Below are positions 36,555 to 45,223 of a stretch of 64,000 nucleotides of DNA, one piece after another. The DNA comes from Amycolatopsis sp. EV170708-02-1 (GTDB lineage: Bacteria > Actinomycetota > Actinomycetes > Mycobacteriales > Pseudonocardiaceae). Both the position numbers and the translations under genes were made by a program. Position 1 is the first letter of the stretch. The number at the start of each line of letters is the position of its first letter. The stretch spans positions 4,030,001-4,094,000 of the forward strand of contig NZ_CP092497.1 of NCBI RefSeq assembly GCF_022479115.1. The letters are read 5' to 3'. The notes under the pieces were generated by a model. That model was not told the DNA's origin, ran no database searches, and saw nothing but the letters and a program-made list of their open reading frames with translations.

Positions 36555-37495
36555 CCAAGGCGACGGAGCCGCGGTCCGGTACCCGGCCCGGCTTGTTCGA
36601 CGGCCTGCACGGGGCGGCTTTCGCCCTGGGAAGCCTTGGTTACCGACAGGACGCACTCGACGTCTTGGACATCGCCCTGCGGGAGAACTGGGAAACGTTA
36701 GGGCCGGATCTCGGTGGCGGTCTCGCCGGGATCGGGCTGAACCTGTTGCATTTCGCGGAGGAGTCCGGCGAGTCGGAGTTGCGCGCGGCCGGGTTGCGCG
36801 CTTCAGGACTCGTCGCGGAACAACTCGGGGACGAGCCGGACGACGAGGCCCCGGTGGTCAGTGGTGGCGAGCTTCCGTACGCCGGACTGATGCGGGGCCG
36901 GTCAGGTCAGGCTCTTCTGCTTCTGCGCGCCTACGACGACACCGGCGACTCCGGTTTTCTCGACCGGGCAGCGGTAGCGCTGCGACAGGACCTGCGCCGC
37001 TGCGTTGTCCGCGGCAATGGCTCTCTGGAAGTCAATGAGGGCTGGCGCAGCATGCCCTACCTGGGAACCGGCAGCACCGGCATCGGCCTGGTCCTCGACG
37101 AATACCTGGCCAGGCGGCACGACGACCAGTTCGCCGAAGCCTCCCGTGGGATCGAGCTCGCCGCGCGCTCGAAAATGTACATCCTGCCCGGGTTGTTCAA
37201 CGGCCGAGCCGGGATCCTCTACTACCGCGCTCGTCGATCCGCCTCTCCGGTCGCCGATCCCGAGATGGCCACGCAGATCCGCAACCTCGCCTGGCACGCG
37301 CTCCCTTATGTCGGCGGGCTGGCCTTCCCCGGAAACGAAATGCTCCGGCTTTCGATGGATCTGGCCACGGGCACCGCGGGCGTGTTGCTCGCGCTCGGCG
37401 CCGCACTGCACGACCGGCCGGTCACGATCCCGTTGCTTTCGCCTGCCAGGAAGGCCACCCCACAGACCCCCGCGCCAACCGGAGCGGGCCAGTAA
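36356..37495 (+). CDS. Class III lanthipeptide synthetase LanKC, cyclase part
   Basis: 379 residues from ATG at 36356 (MARLRERLVRAIVASATPDR). This is the LanC-like toroid with repeated GxxG-type blocks: GLFDGLHGAAFALGSLGY, GGGLAGIGLNLLHFAEE, GRSGQALLLLRAYDDTGD, YLGTGSTGIGLVLDEYL, GLFNGRAGILYYR and ATGTAGVLLALGA. The zinc-binding Cys-Cys-His of class I/II cyclases is absent, as expected for class III enzymes. It closes lanthionine/labionin rings on the dehydrated precursor. It overlaps the lyase-kinase frame by about 200 bp and normally belongs to the same polypeptide. The precursor gene starts 20 bp downstream. Confidence 0.85.
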   Translation: MARLRERLVRAIVASATPDREDRLFPGDIEQFDLGGLGLAYGAAGVLFAISVTGGGRLPQLEDWLVTKATEPRSGTRPGLFDGLHGAAFALGSLGYRQDALDVLDIALRENWETLGPDLGGGLAGIGLNLLHFAEESGESELRAAGLRASGLVAEQLGDEPDDEAPVVSGGELPYAGLMRGRSGQALLLLRAYDDTGDSGFLDRAAVALRQDLRRCVVRGNGSLEVNEGWRSMPYLGTGSTGIGLVLDEYLARRHDDQFAEASRGIELAARSKMYILPGLFNGRAGILYYRARRSASPVADPEMATQIRNLAWHALPYVGGLAFPGNEMLRLSMDLATGTAGVLLALGAALHDRPVTIPLLSPARKATPQTPAPTGAGQ

Positions 37496-37515
37496 CACCA
37501 AACCAGGAGAAGAAA

Positions 37516-37662
37516 ATGTCGGTCTTCGACCTGCAGGGCATGGAAACCCCTTTGTCGACCGCTGGCGGTGGCAGCAGCAACAGCGGCCACAGTTGCCCGA
37601 GCGGCCTGAGCGTTGCCGCCTGTGGCGGCCCGAGCGGCCTGTCCGTGACGATCTGCCACTGA
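37516..37662 (+). CDS. Class III lanthipeptide precursor (LanA, SapB/RamS-like)
   Basis: A 48-residue peptide with GGAG 6 nt before the ATG. The leader MSVFDLQGMETPLSTAGGG carries FDLQ, equivalent to the conserved hydrophobic-DLQ motif read by LanKC. The core contains three consecutive Ser-x2-Ser-x3-Cys units: SSNSGHSC, SGLSVAAC and SGLSVTIC, ending CH. Each unit can give a labionin (or a lanthionine plus dehydroalanine). SapB has two rings and a very similar end (SSLSITTCN), so a three-ring relative is predicted, probably an amphipathic morphogen or surfactant aiding aerial growth. It sits between the synthetase and the exporter genes. Confidence 0.92.
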   Translation: MSVFDLQGMETPLSTAGGGSSNSGHSCPSGLSVAACGGPSGLSVTICH

Positions 37663-37671
37663 TTTGACGAC

Positions 37672-37716
37672 GAGTCGGGGTCCCGGACGATTGCTGCTCG
37701 TCCGGGACCCCGACTC
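37672..37716 (+). terminator. Hairpin between precursor and exporter genes
   Basis: A perfect 19-bp stem (37672-37690 with 37698-37716) and 7-nt loop start 10 nt after the precursor stop; the exporter ribosome site is 4 nt further on. It probably acts as an attenuator or 3' stabiliser that lets the precursor mRNA exceed the exporter mRNA. Confidence 0.85.
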
Positions 37717-37730
37717 ATGAAGGAGTGTAC

Positions 37731-39380
37731 GTGAGGCCGTTCACCGCAGTGGTCCGTCGCAGCGGCGGTTGGCTGCCGCTGATCGGCTTGCCGGGCCTCG
37801 TGGGCACCTTGGTCGCGTTGGCCCGCCCGGTCGTGTTCGGGAATGCGGTGGACGCGATTTTCGCCGGATCCGGCAGCGGTAGGTGGTTCGCGATCGCGGC
37901 CGGGCTGATCGCGGCCGGTGTCCTCGCCGACTTGATCGGCGCGTACGCCGACGACATGTGTGTCGCGAGCACCACCGCATGGCTGCGTGACCGGCTCGTC
38001 CGGCATGTGTTCGCCATCGGCCTGGAACGCTCCCGCCGGTTCGACGGAGGCGACCTGGTCAGCCGGGTCTCCGGCAACGCCGTGGACGCCGCGGAAGCCG
38101 GGCCGAGTGTCGTCACCGCGGGCCTGTCCCTACTCCCTCCGGTGGGCAGCCTGTTTCTCCTGGCCTTCATCGATCCTTGGCTCGCGGTGGCTTTCCTCGC
38201 TGGAGTCACCCTCGTCGGGCTGGTGCTGTGGGCGTTCACCAAGCACACCACCGAAGTCGTCATCGCCTACTCACGGGCGTTGGGACGCATCGCCGCCAGA
38301 CTTTCGGAGTCTTTGTCAGGCGCGAGGACCATCGCGGCGGCGGGCACCGTCGAGCGGGAACAGTGCCGGGTTCTCGAAGCCCTGCCCGCCTTGCACGAAC
38401 AGGGGCGTCGAAGCTGGCTGGTGCTGTCGCGCTCGGTCGCCCAGGCCGCGGTGGTCGGGCCGCTGGTCATCGCAGCCGTACTGACCGCGGGCGGGTTCGC
38501 GCTCCTGGCCGGCCGGATCAGCCCGGGCGAGATGTTCGCGGCGAGCCAGTACGCGGTCATGGGAGCCGGTCTCGGCGGCCTCACCGGGGTGTTCGGCCGG
38601 TTGGCCAGGGCCAGAGCCGGTGCTGGACGGGCAGGTGAGGTTCTTGCTGTTTCCCCTGTCGAATACGGCGGGCTGACCCTGCCGGACGGTCCGGGGAAGG
38701 TGGAATTCCGGGCCGTGAGCGCGTTCGCCGGGGATACGACGCTGGTGGAGGACGTCGACCTGGTCGTGCCCGGGGGCACCTCGGTCGCGGTGGTCGGCCG
38801 CTCCGGCGCGGGTAAATCCGTGCTAGCCGAACTGGCCGCGAGGTTGCGCGACCCGGAAAACGGGCAGGTATTGCTCGACGGCGTGCCCCTGGCCGAACTC
38901 AGCCATGAGGTGCTGCGAAAGGCGGTCGGCTGTGCCTTCGAGCGTCCGGTGCTGGTCGGCGCTACGGTCGGGGACGCGATCGGCGTAGGCGCCGATCCGG
39001 ACAGGATCCGGGAAGCCGCTCGGGCGACGCACGCGGATGACTTCGTCACCCGGCTTCCTGACGGCTATCACACGCCTTTGGCCGAGGCGCCGATGTCCGG
39101 CGGTGAGGCGCAGCGGCTCGGCTTGGCTCGTGCGTGGCCCGCCGAGCGGCTGCTCGTCCTCGACGATGCGACGTCCAGTCTGGACATGGTGACCGAGATG
39201 CAGATCAGCCGGACGCTCGCCGAGGATCACGGCCGGCGCACGCGGCTCGTCGTCACCCATCGCGTGAGCATGGCCGCGAGGGCCGATCTGGTGGTGTGGC
39301 TGGAAGACGGCCGGGTCCGGGCCGTCGGCAGCCACGAAGAACTGTGGGAACAGGCGGCCTACCAAGGGGTTTTCGGATGA
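37731..39380 (+). CDS. ABC exporter subunit of lanthipeptide cluster (RamA-like)
   Basis: A 549-residue half-transporter: about six membrane helices (residues 1-300), then an ATPase with Walker A GRSGAGKSVLAELAA, signature MSGGEAQRLGL, Walker B LLVLDDAT and the H-loop VVTHRVS. It has no C39 peptidase domain, so it does not trim the leader. The GTG at 37731 follows AGGAG by 5 nt. Its stop overlaps the start of the second subunit (ATGA), so the two form a heterodimer that exports the modified peptide, as in the ram cluster. Confidence 0.92.
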   Translation: MRPFTAVVRRSGGWLPLIGLPGLVGTLVALARPVVFGNAVDAIFAGSGSGRWFAIAAGLIAAGVLADLIGAYADDMCVASTTAWLRDRLVRHVFAIGLERSRRFDGGDLVSRVSGNAVDAAEAGPSVVTAGLSLLPPVGSLFLLAFIDPWLAVAFLAGVTLVGLVLWAFTKHTTEVVIAYSRALGRIAARLSESLSGARTIAAAGTVEREQCRVLEALPALHEQGRRSWLVLSRSVAQAAVVGPLVIAAVLTAGGFALLAGRISPGEMFAASQYAVMGAGLGGLTGVFGRLARARAGAGRAGEVLAVSPVEYGGLTLPDGPGKVEFRAVSAFAGDTTLVEDVDLVVPGGTSVAVVGRSGAGKSVLAELAARLRDPENGQVLLDGVPLAELSHEVLRKAVGCAFERPVLVGATVGDAIGVGADPDRIREAARATHADDFVTRLPDGYHTPLAEAPMSGGEAQRLGLARAWPAERLLVLDDATSSLDMVTEMQISRTLAEDHGRRTRLVVTHRVSMAARADLVVWLEDGRVRAVGSHEELWEQAAYQGVFG

Positions 39381-41128
39381 AGAGAGAGGTGCGATTCGCG
39401 TTTGCCGCCCTGCGCCGACGGCCCTTGCTCAGGCTCCTGGCCTGGTCGGTTCCGGAGGTGGCGCCCGCGATGATCTCCGGCGTGGCGCTCGCTCGCGCCG
39501 TCGACGACGGATTCCTGGCCGGACGCCCGGCTGTCGGTCTCGCCTGGCTGGCAGGTCTGCTGGTGGCAGGGGGAATCGGTGCGATCGGCTCCCGCCACGT
39601 CTTCCGCTGCCTGGGCGATCTGGTCGAACCCCTCCGGGACGACCTGGCCCGTCGGGTGGTCGGCGGGGCCCTGCTGACCGCCGTGGCCGGCAAGCCCGAC
39701 CGTGGTGCGCTGGCGCGGCTGACCCGCCAGGTCGAGATCGTCCGGGACACCTACGCCGGACTACTCGTCGTGCTGCGCGGTTTCGCCGTCACGGTCGCCG
39801 GTGTGGTCATCGGCCTGCTTTCGGTCGCGCCCATCCTGATTGTGCTGATCGCGCCTCCGTTCCTCCTCGGCTGCGCCGCGTTCGTGGCCACACTCGGGCT
39901 TGCCGCCGACCGGCAGCGCGATGCGGTGATCGCCGACGAACGGCTGGCCGCCGCTGCGGCTCTCGCCCTCAGCGGCACCAGGGACGTGGTCGCCAGCGGG
40001 GCCGAAGAACATGCCTCGGCCATGGTGGCCGAGCCGATCGAGCGGCAGGCCTCCGCTGCACGAGCGCTCGCCAGAGTGGACGCGCTGCGTACCCTGTGCT
40101 TCGCTCTCGGCGGCTGGGTGCCGCTGCTGGCCGTGCTGATCGCCGGGCCTTGGCTGGCAGGCCGTGGCCTGACCACAGGCGAGATCATGGGTGGTCTCAC
40201 GTATGTCCTGATCGGGCTTCAGCCGGCCTTGCGGGAGCTGATGTCCGGCCTGGGAGGAACGGGCCTTCGCTTCGTCATCACGCTCGGCCGCATCCTCGAC
40301 GCTGGCCCGCCACCGCTGTCCGCCGGCCCACCGCCAAGCCCCGCGCTCAACGGTTACGACGTGGTCGTCCGGGGACTGACCTTCGCCTACGGCCCAGGCG
40401 CCGAACCCGTGCTGAACGACCTCTACCTGTGCGTCCCCGAGGGGGAACACCTCGCTGTCGTGGGCCCGAGCGGGATCGGCAAGTCCACCCTGGTCGGCCT
40501 GTTGTGCGGGCTGCTTCGGCCCAGCGTCGGCGTGATCGAGCTGGGCGGGGTGCCGGTCGACGCGCTTCCGGCCGGACGGCTGGCCGACGCCCGGGTCCTG
40601 ATCCCGCAGGAAGCCTACGTCTTCACTGGCACGGTACTGGCCAACCTGACCTACCTCCGGCCCGACGCAACCCGGTCCGAAGTGGACCTCGCGGTCACCG
40701 CCGTGGGCGCGGACCACGTGATGGCAAGGCTGGGCGGATTGGAAGCCGAACTCACGCCGGCCGGTCTCTCCGCCGGAGAGGGCCAGCTCATCGCCTTGGT
40801 CCGTGCCTACCTGTCGCCCGCACCCGTCGCCGTGCTCGACGAAGCCACCTGCCACCTCGATCCGGCTGCGGAGCGACGCGCCGAGAATGCCTTCGCCGAG
40901 CGTGGCGGCACCCTTGTCGTGATCGCGCACCGGATCAGCTCGGCACTGCGCGCCCGGCGGGTTCTTGTGCTGGACGGCACCGGCGCGACCATCGGCGATC
41001 ATGACACCCTGGTCAGGACCTCTCCGCTTTATCGCGAACTCCTCGGCCATTGGCACCCTGATGCTCTCGCGAGGCCGGACAATGTCGGGACACCGCGACC
41101 GGAGGGCGTCAGAGTCCGTGCGTGGTGA
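39377..41128 (+). CDS. ABC exporter subunit of lanthipeptide cluster (RamB-like)
   Basis: A 583-residue half-transporter partnered with the preceding gene. The membrane region covers residues 1-310 (APAMISGVALARAVDDGFLA onward). The ATPase has Walker A GPSGIGKSTLVGLL, Q-loop IPQEAYVF, signature LSAGEGQLIALVR, Walker B VAVLDEATCHLDP and H-loop VIAHRIS, so this subunit keeps a full set of ATPase residues. It is last in the cluster, and its final 20 bases overlap a decayed BON-domain gene on the other strand. Confidence 0.92.
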   Translation: MKREVRFAFAALRRRPLLRLLAWSVPEVAPAMISGVALARAVDDGFLAGRPAVGLAWLAGLLVAGGIGAIGSRHVFRCLGDLVEPLRDDLARRVVGGALLTAVAGKPDRGALARLTRQVEIVRDTYAGLLVVLRGFAVTVAGVVIGLLSVAPILIVLIAPPFLLGCAAFVATLGLAADRQRDAVIADERLAAAAALALSGTRDVVASGAEEHASAMVAEPIERQASAARALARVDALRTLCFALGGWVPLLAVLIAGPWLAGRGLTTGEIMGGLTYVLIGLQPALRELMSGLGGTGLRFVITLGRILDAGPPPLSAGPPPSPALNGYDVVVRGLTFAYGPGAEPVLNDLYLCVPEGEHLAVVGPSGIGKSTLVGLLCGLLRPSVGVIELGGVPVDALPAGRLADARVLIPQEAYVFTGTVLANLTYLRPDATRSEVDLAVTAVGADHVMARLGGLEAELTPAGLSAGEGQLIALVRAYLSPAPVAVLDEATCHLDPAAERRAENAFAERGGTLVVIAHRISSALRARRVLVLDGTGATIGDHDTLVRTSPLYRELLGHWHPDALARPDNVGTPRPEGVRVRAW

Positions 41129-41280
41129 GGTCGTCGACGAGGTAGGTGAGGTTGTTGTGGACGGTGATGACGCCGGGCATTTGTTTGGCTTCGTTGGCGG
41201 TGGCGTCGGTGTAGCTGCGCAGGCGCAGGGTGCCGTCGAGGGTGTCGACGCCGTCGTCGATCTGCTCGCGTTGCCCGGCC
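41109..41280 (-). pseudogene. BON-domain C-terminal fragment
   Basis: DDGVDTLDGTLRLRSYTDAT and KQMPGVITVHNNLTYLVDDL have the strand-helix-strand pattern of a BON domain such as ends CBS-BON proteins. Sequence upstream on that strand (41281-41613) gives no further match, so only the tail remains; that 330-bp stretch otherwise holds no supported gene. Confidence 0.4.
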
Positions 41281-41613
41281 TGATCTACGCGATGCGGGAC
41301 ACCGCGATCGGCGGCCTGGCCGGTGACCTACTGGAGCATCTCGACGCTCACCCGTGCCTGCGCCCAGGCCTTGGCGGGGCTCACTCCGGTGGACCGGATG
41401 CTGCCGGATCTCGCCGATCCCGAGCTCACCCACCGTGTCGCCCGCGCGGTCACCGAGGCGCTGCGGCCCCGCCGGGGCGTCGCCGCCAAGACGCGGGGAG
41501 GGTGAGGCCGCAACGATGATGCGGGCGTGAACGTGGACCTGTGCTAACTCGGCGCGTTGGTCCCGGCGCGGGGATATAGTCGAGGCGACGGTCGGCCTTA
41601 GGGAGGTGGCGCG

Positions 41614-41808
41614 ATGTCGCCATTCCTCTGGGGCGTGGTGTTGATGGCGGGTTTGAGTGGAACGGGGCTGGCAGTCGCGCTCGTGCTGCGTCCGGGCCGC
41701 GTCGAGGAATGCGGTGCCCCCGAGCGAGAGGCCCTGCTGCGGCAGGAGGCACGACAGCTGATCGCTGAGTTGGATGAGCGACACGACCAGGAACGTGGGA
41801 CTACATAG
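41614..41808 (+). CDS. Small single-pass membrane protein, 64 residues
   Basis: GGGAGGTGG precedes the ATG at good spacing. Residues 4-26 (FLWGVVLMAGLSGTGLAVAL) are one membrane helix, followed by a charged helical tail (ALLRQEARQLIAELDERHDQ) expected in the cytoplasm. No family recognised. It lies convergent with phoU. Confidence 0.6.
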   Translation: MSPFLWGVVLMAGLSGTGLAVALVLRPGRVEECGAPEREALLRQEARQLIAELDERHDQERGTT

Positions 41809-41835
41809 TCCCTGTCTGCTCTGTCGTGTCGGCGA

Positions 41836-42492
41836 TCATGCTCCTGGTTTGGGTGGGAGTTCGCCGGTTTCGGCGAACTCCAGTCGTTTGGCGACCGAGA
41901 CGGCCTGATCGGCGAACCGTTCGTAGAACCTTGCCAGCAGCGCGAGGCTGGTGGCGGGTTGGACGCCGTGCTGCCACTGCCGTCCGGTGATCAGGCCAAG
42001 GACCCGGGCGTGCAGGGTGTCGACGGCCTGGTCGGTCTCGTCCAGCTCGGCGAACCCGCCTGCGGCTTCGCTGGTGATGCGTTCGGCGAGCCGGTCGGCC
42101 ATGCCGGCCGCGATGGTGCTCATGTCCGTGAACAGGGGTTCCAGTTCGGCGGGAACAGCGTGGGCGGGGTGGGTGAAGCGAGCCGTGTCGGCGACATGGG
42201 CGGCAAGGTCGCCCATGCGCTCGATCTTCTCGGCACAGTAGACCGCGGCCAGAATGGTCCGCAGGTCACCGGCTACCGGCGCTTGCAACGCCAGAAGGGC
42301 CTGAGCTTGGGTCTCGCAATCCGCGCGAGCCTGGTCGAGGTCGGCGTCGGCGTCGAGCACCCGCTCGGCCAGCGTCAGGTCGGCGGTCAGCAACGCTTTG
42401 CTGGCCTGGCGCATCGATTCCGCCGCCAAGCGGCACATGTGCGTCAACTGCTCGCCGAGCTTGGTCAATTCGCCGTGAAAACTCTCGCGCAT
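41836..42492 (-). CDS. phoU: Phosphate signalling complex protein PhoU
   Basis: A 218-residue helical protein made of two three-helix bundles. The repeated metal-binding signature is seen as [18 protein letters not shown] in the first half and YERFADQAVSVAKRL in the second. PhoU links the Pst phosphate transporter to the PhoR kinase and represses the Pho regulon when phosphate is ample. It normally follows pst genes, but none are here, so this is a separate copy as found in many actinomycetes. A decayed partial paralogue lies at 18.7-19.0 kb. Confidence 0.95.
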   Translation of the reverse strand: MRESFHGELTKLGEQLTHMCRLAAESMRQASKALLTADLTLAERVLDADADLDQARADCETQAQALLALQAPVAGDLRTILAAVYCAEKIERMGDLAAHVADTARFTHPAHAVPAELEPLFTDMSTIAAGMADRLAERITSEAAGGFAELDETDQAVDTLHARVLGLITGRQWQHGVQPATSLALLARFYERFADQAVSVAKRLEFAETGELPPKPGA

Positions 42493-42689
42493 GCGAGGAG
42501 CCTATTGCCTGATCACCGACACGGCCCGGGCGCGTGGCGAACGGGCGGATGAGGTGTCGGTGACGCCGCGTCAGCCTCCCGCACGCCATGTGCAGGTCAA
42601 GCCGAGAATTCCGACGCGACCACGCTGCTGCGCGGGGACGCCCGTCACGCTCCGTGCCGCGGGCGGCGTCCTCACTGGTTGACCGACGA

Positions 42690-43094
42690 TCAGGCTTCGG
42701 AGGAGGGCTCGTCGGCGAGGGAACGCAGTGCCTCGACGGCGGACGATAGCTTGGCGGGCCAGTGGGCGGTGATGATTTTCCAGGCTTGCCGCAGCGGCAC
42801 TTGTTCGGCGAGGACGAGGTAGGGCGGGTTTCCCCAGCGGGACGCGACAACCGTGCCGGCCTGGTCCGGTTCGCCTGGTTCCGGCGCGCCGCCGGGCAGG
42901 AAGTCCAGGGTGTGCCGCTTCTCGCTGGCGATCAGGTCGTCCACCAGCCCGGCGCCGGCGCAGGTGAAGCTGCGAAGTGTGTTGCGGGCGTCGGAGCTCA
43001 GCGGCATCGGCGCGTCCGGATGGGCGGCGTTGTAGGCGAACACCGAGGTGTGGGCGGTATACCGCCGAGCGCCGACTCCGCATTTCGCTGACAT
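42690..43094 (-). CDS. Hypothetical protein, 134 residues
   Basis: No family recognised. Acceptable codon bias; the frame contains DARNTLRSFTCAGAGLVDDL, SEKRHTLDFLPGG and RQAWKIITAHWPAKLSSAVE, consistent with a small soluble helical protein. The first 30 residues are weakly constrained, and ATG at 43007 is a possible alternative start. No operon partner. Confidence 0.5.
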   Translation of the reverse strand: MSAKCGVGARRYTAHTSVFAYNAAHPDAPMPLSSDARNTLRSFTCAGAGLVDDLIASEKRHTLDFLPGGAPEPGEPDQAGTVVASRWGNPPYLVLAEQVPLRQAWKIITAHWPAKLSSAVEALRSLADEPSSEA

Positions 43095-43118
43095 ACATCA
43101 GATCCTAAGAGGACAAAC

Positions 43119-43286
43119 ATGGGGCACGTGCGCTGCCCTGGTGAAGGTGGAGTGGGAGGGAGAATATTCGACGGGCTGGAGCTGGTCGAGCCCGGCGTGG
43201 TGAGCGCACCGCTGTGGCGCCCCGAATTGGGCATCTGCCACGTGGAACCGGACGACGTCTACGCGGGCCTCGGCCGCAAGGCCTAG
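43119..43286 (+). pseudogene. DUF574-type methyltransferase C-terminal fragment
   Basis: The frame encodes RIFDGLELVEPGVVSAPLWR followed by EPDDVYAGLGRKA and a stop, the usual end of actinobacterial DUF574 SAM methyltransferases (FDGLELVxPG, then a Trp-Arg-Pro and a GxGRK tail). The rest of the enzyme is missing. A complete but diverged member is at 45224-46075 on the other strand. Confidence 0.65.
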
Positions 43287-43305
43287 CTGTATTGAGCTAG
43301 CCGGC

Positions 43306-45034
43306 TCAGCCCGCGAGCGCGGGGCAAGGGACGTGTGGCCGTGGTTCGGGCAGCGCGTGGCGGCCTTGTCGTGGGTGGAGGACCTCGGCTCGGTCGGCGC
43401 CGGGCCAACCGTTGACCCAACTGGCCCCGCGAATGCTTTTCGCGTGTTTCTTCAGCGGCGCCAGCCGCCGGGAAGCGTCCCGATAGGACTGTGTCGAGGA
43501 CTTCTCACAGATCAGGGTCGCGAGTGAGAGCGTGGCCGGCAGTCCGTCCGCTGACCATGGGGTGTTCAGGAGCGCGTCGGCGATCGTCGTGATCTCGCCG
43601 ATGCCGCAGGCGAGGAGGAAGTCGTCGCCGCCGAGGTTGCTGATCGTGACGTCGCGCAGCCCGGCCCTCAAACCTGACAGAACACGTCCCAGCTCGCGGA
43701 TGAGATCGTCACCCGCGGCGAAACCGGCGGTGTCGTTGATCTTCTTGAATCCGTCGATGTCCACCCAGGCGACCACGTGTGCCTGACCGTCCGCGATCCG
43801 CCGGTCGACCTCTCTGGCCACTACGTCGCTGCCGGGCAGCCGGGCGAGCGGGTTGAGCATGGTCGCTTCCTCGATCTTGGCGTCGGCGACACCGCGCACG
43901 AGTTCGGCGACCAGCACCACGCCCAGGCGGCGACCGGATCCATCGACGACGATGACCTCGTCGCCGCAGCGGTCCCAGGCCGCGTCGGCGAACAGTTCCA
44001 GCATTTCCCGGGCTCCCGCACCGACCGGGATCACGCGCGGGGGATCGGCGAGCCGGGAAGCGGGTTTCTTCGCATGCAGCGCATACCCGAACGGGCCGGT
44101 GAAGGCCGAGAGGAACCGGCCGCGGTCGGCCATCCATTGTGGACGCAACTGTGGGGTCAGCCCGACGACGCCGCTGGGGGCGTCATGGGCGAGCAGCGCG
44201 GCCCGGACATCCTCACACGTCGCGGTGTCTGGCAACGTCGATGCGGGCTGCAGGAAATCCTCGACGCGCAACTCCGCCGCGCGTGCGAATCCGGCGGATC
44301 GAGGATGGTCCGCAGTGGCAGGAACAGCCAATGCTGTCGTGCTCAAAGCGATCTGCCGTCGCGCCGGCGCGAACAGGTTTCCTTGTGCGATCCGGATCCC
44401 CGCTTGCCGCACCGCGGCCAGCTCGGCCTCCGATTCGACCCCGGTCGCCGCCAGCCGCGAGCCGATCCGGGCCGCGAACTGGGAAAGTGCGTCCACGAGC
44501 GCCATCCGCGCCGGATCTGTCGGTAGCCGCCGCAAGGTCGTGCGATCCAACTTGAAGAGATCGAACTGTGCCTCGGCGAGTACGCTCAGGGAGAGGTTCG
44601 CGCATGCCGAGACCGTCCGCGGCCAGCCGGAACCCCATCTCCCGTAACCGGCGCAACCCGGCCAGCAGCGGTACGTAGCCGACATCGCCGTGGAACGCGC
44701 CGACTTCCAGCACGATCTCCCGGTTCCGGCGCCCGGCCTCGGCGATGGCCGAGAGCAACGGCGCGATTGCCACCGGCGCTGCGGCGGCGGTCAGCGCGGT
44801 GAGGTTGAGATGGAGCGGAAGCAGCGTCTGATGCCGGGATTCCTCCAGCACCGCGCGGGCCGCGAGAGCGACGTCGAGCTCGACCAGACGGTCGTCCCGG
44901 GAGGCCGCCGCGAGCAGGTCCGTGATCCTGCCCGAGGGTGGTCGCGCCAACGCTTCGACCGCGACCGCCGCACTGGAGTGCAGGCTGTACAACGGTTGAA
45001 ACGCGAAGCCGATTTCGCTCACATCAGCGTTCAC
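43306..45034 (-). pseudogene. EAL-CBS-GGDEF cyclic-di-GMP signalling protein, frameshifted
   Basis: From 45034 the N-terminal EAL domain reads FAFQPLYSLHSSAAVAVEAL and HLNLTALTAAAAP up to GFRLAADGLG. One base is missing near 44605; the other frame then continues LSLSVLAEAQFDLFKLDRTT and GSRLAATGVESEAELA. A CBS-like pair (residues about 290-410) and a GGDEF domain with NLGGDDFLLA follow. The active-site loop is GGDDF, still compatible with cyclase activity, but the EAL domain has lost the DDFG aspartates (AADGLG), so phosphodiesterase activity is doubtful. A full-length protein would be about 575 residues. Either decayed or carrying one sequence error. Confidence 0.75.
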
Positions 45035-45223
45035 CGGCAGATATTCACCCGCCCTGTCCCGGATTTCACCTGACCGAGCCCGGAACGTTATACGTGAATT
45101 CGTTTCCGGAAGCCAAAACCCGGCGCGACCAGAGAATCGATTCCGTTACCTTACTGTTATGTGCGTGACATCACAGCGTAGGCGAGGGTGGTCGTGTGGA
45201 GACCGGTCGGGTTGGGTAGCGGC

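Noticed and set aside
41323..41505. Plus-strand 60-residue frame (GLTPVDRMLPDLADPELTHR)
   Set aside because: Coding-like composition but no ribosome site, no family and location in a decayed segment; too weak to call.
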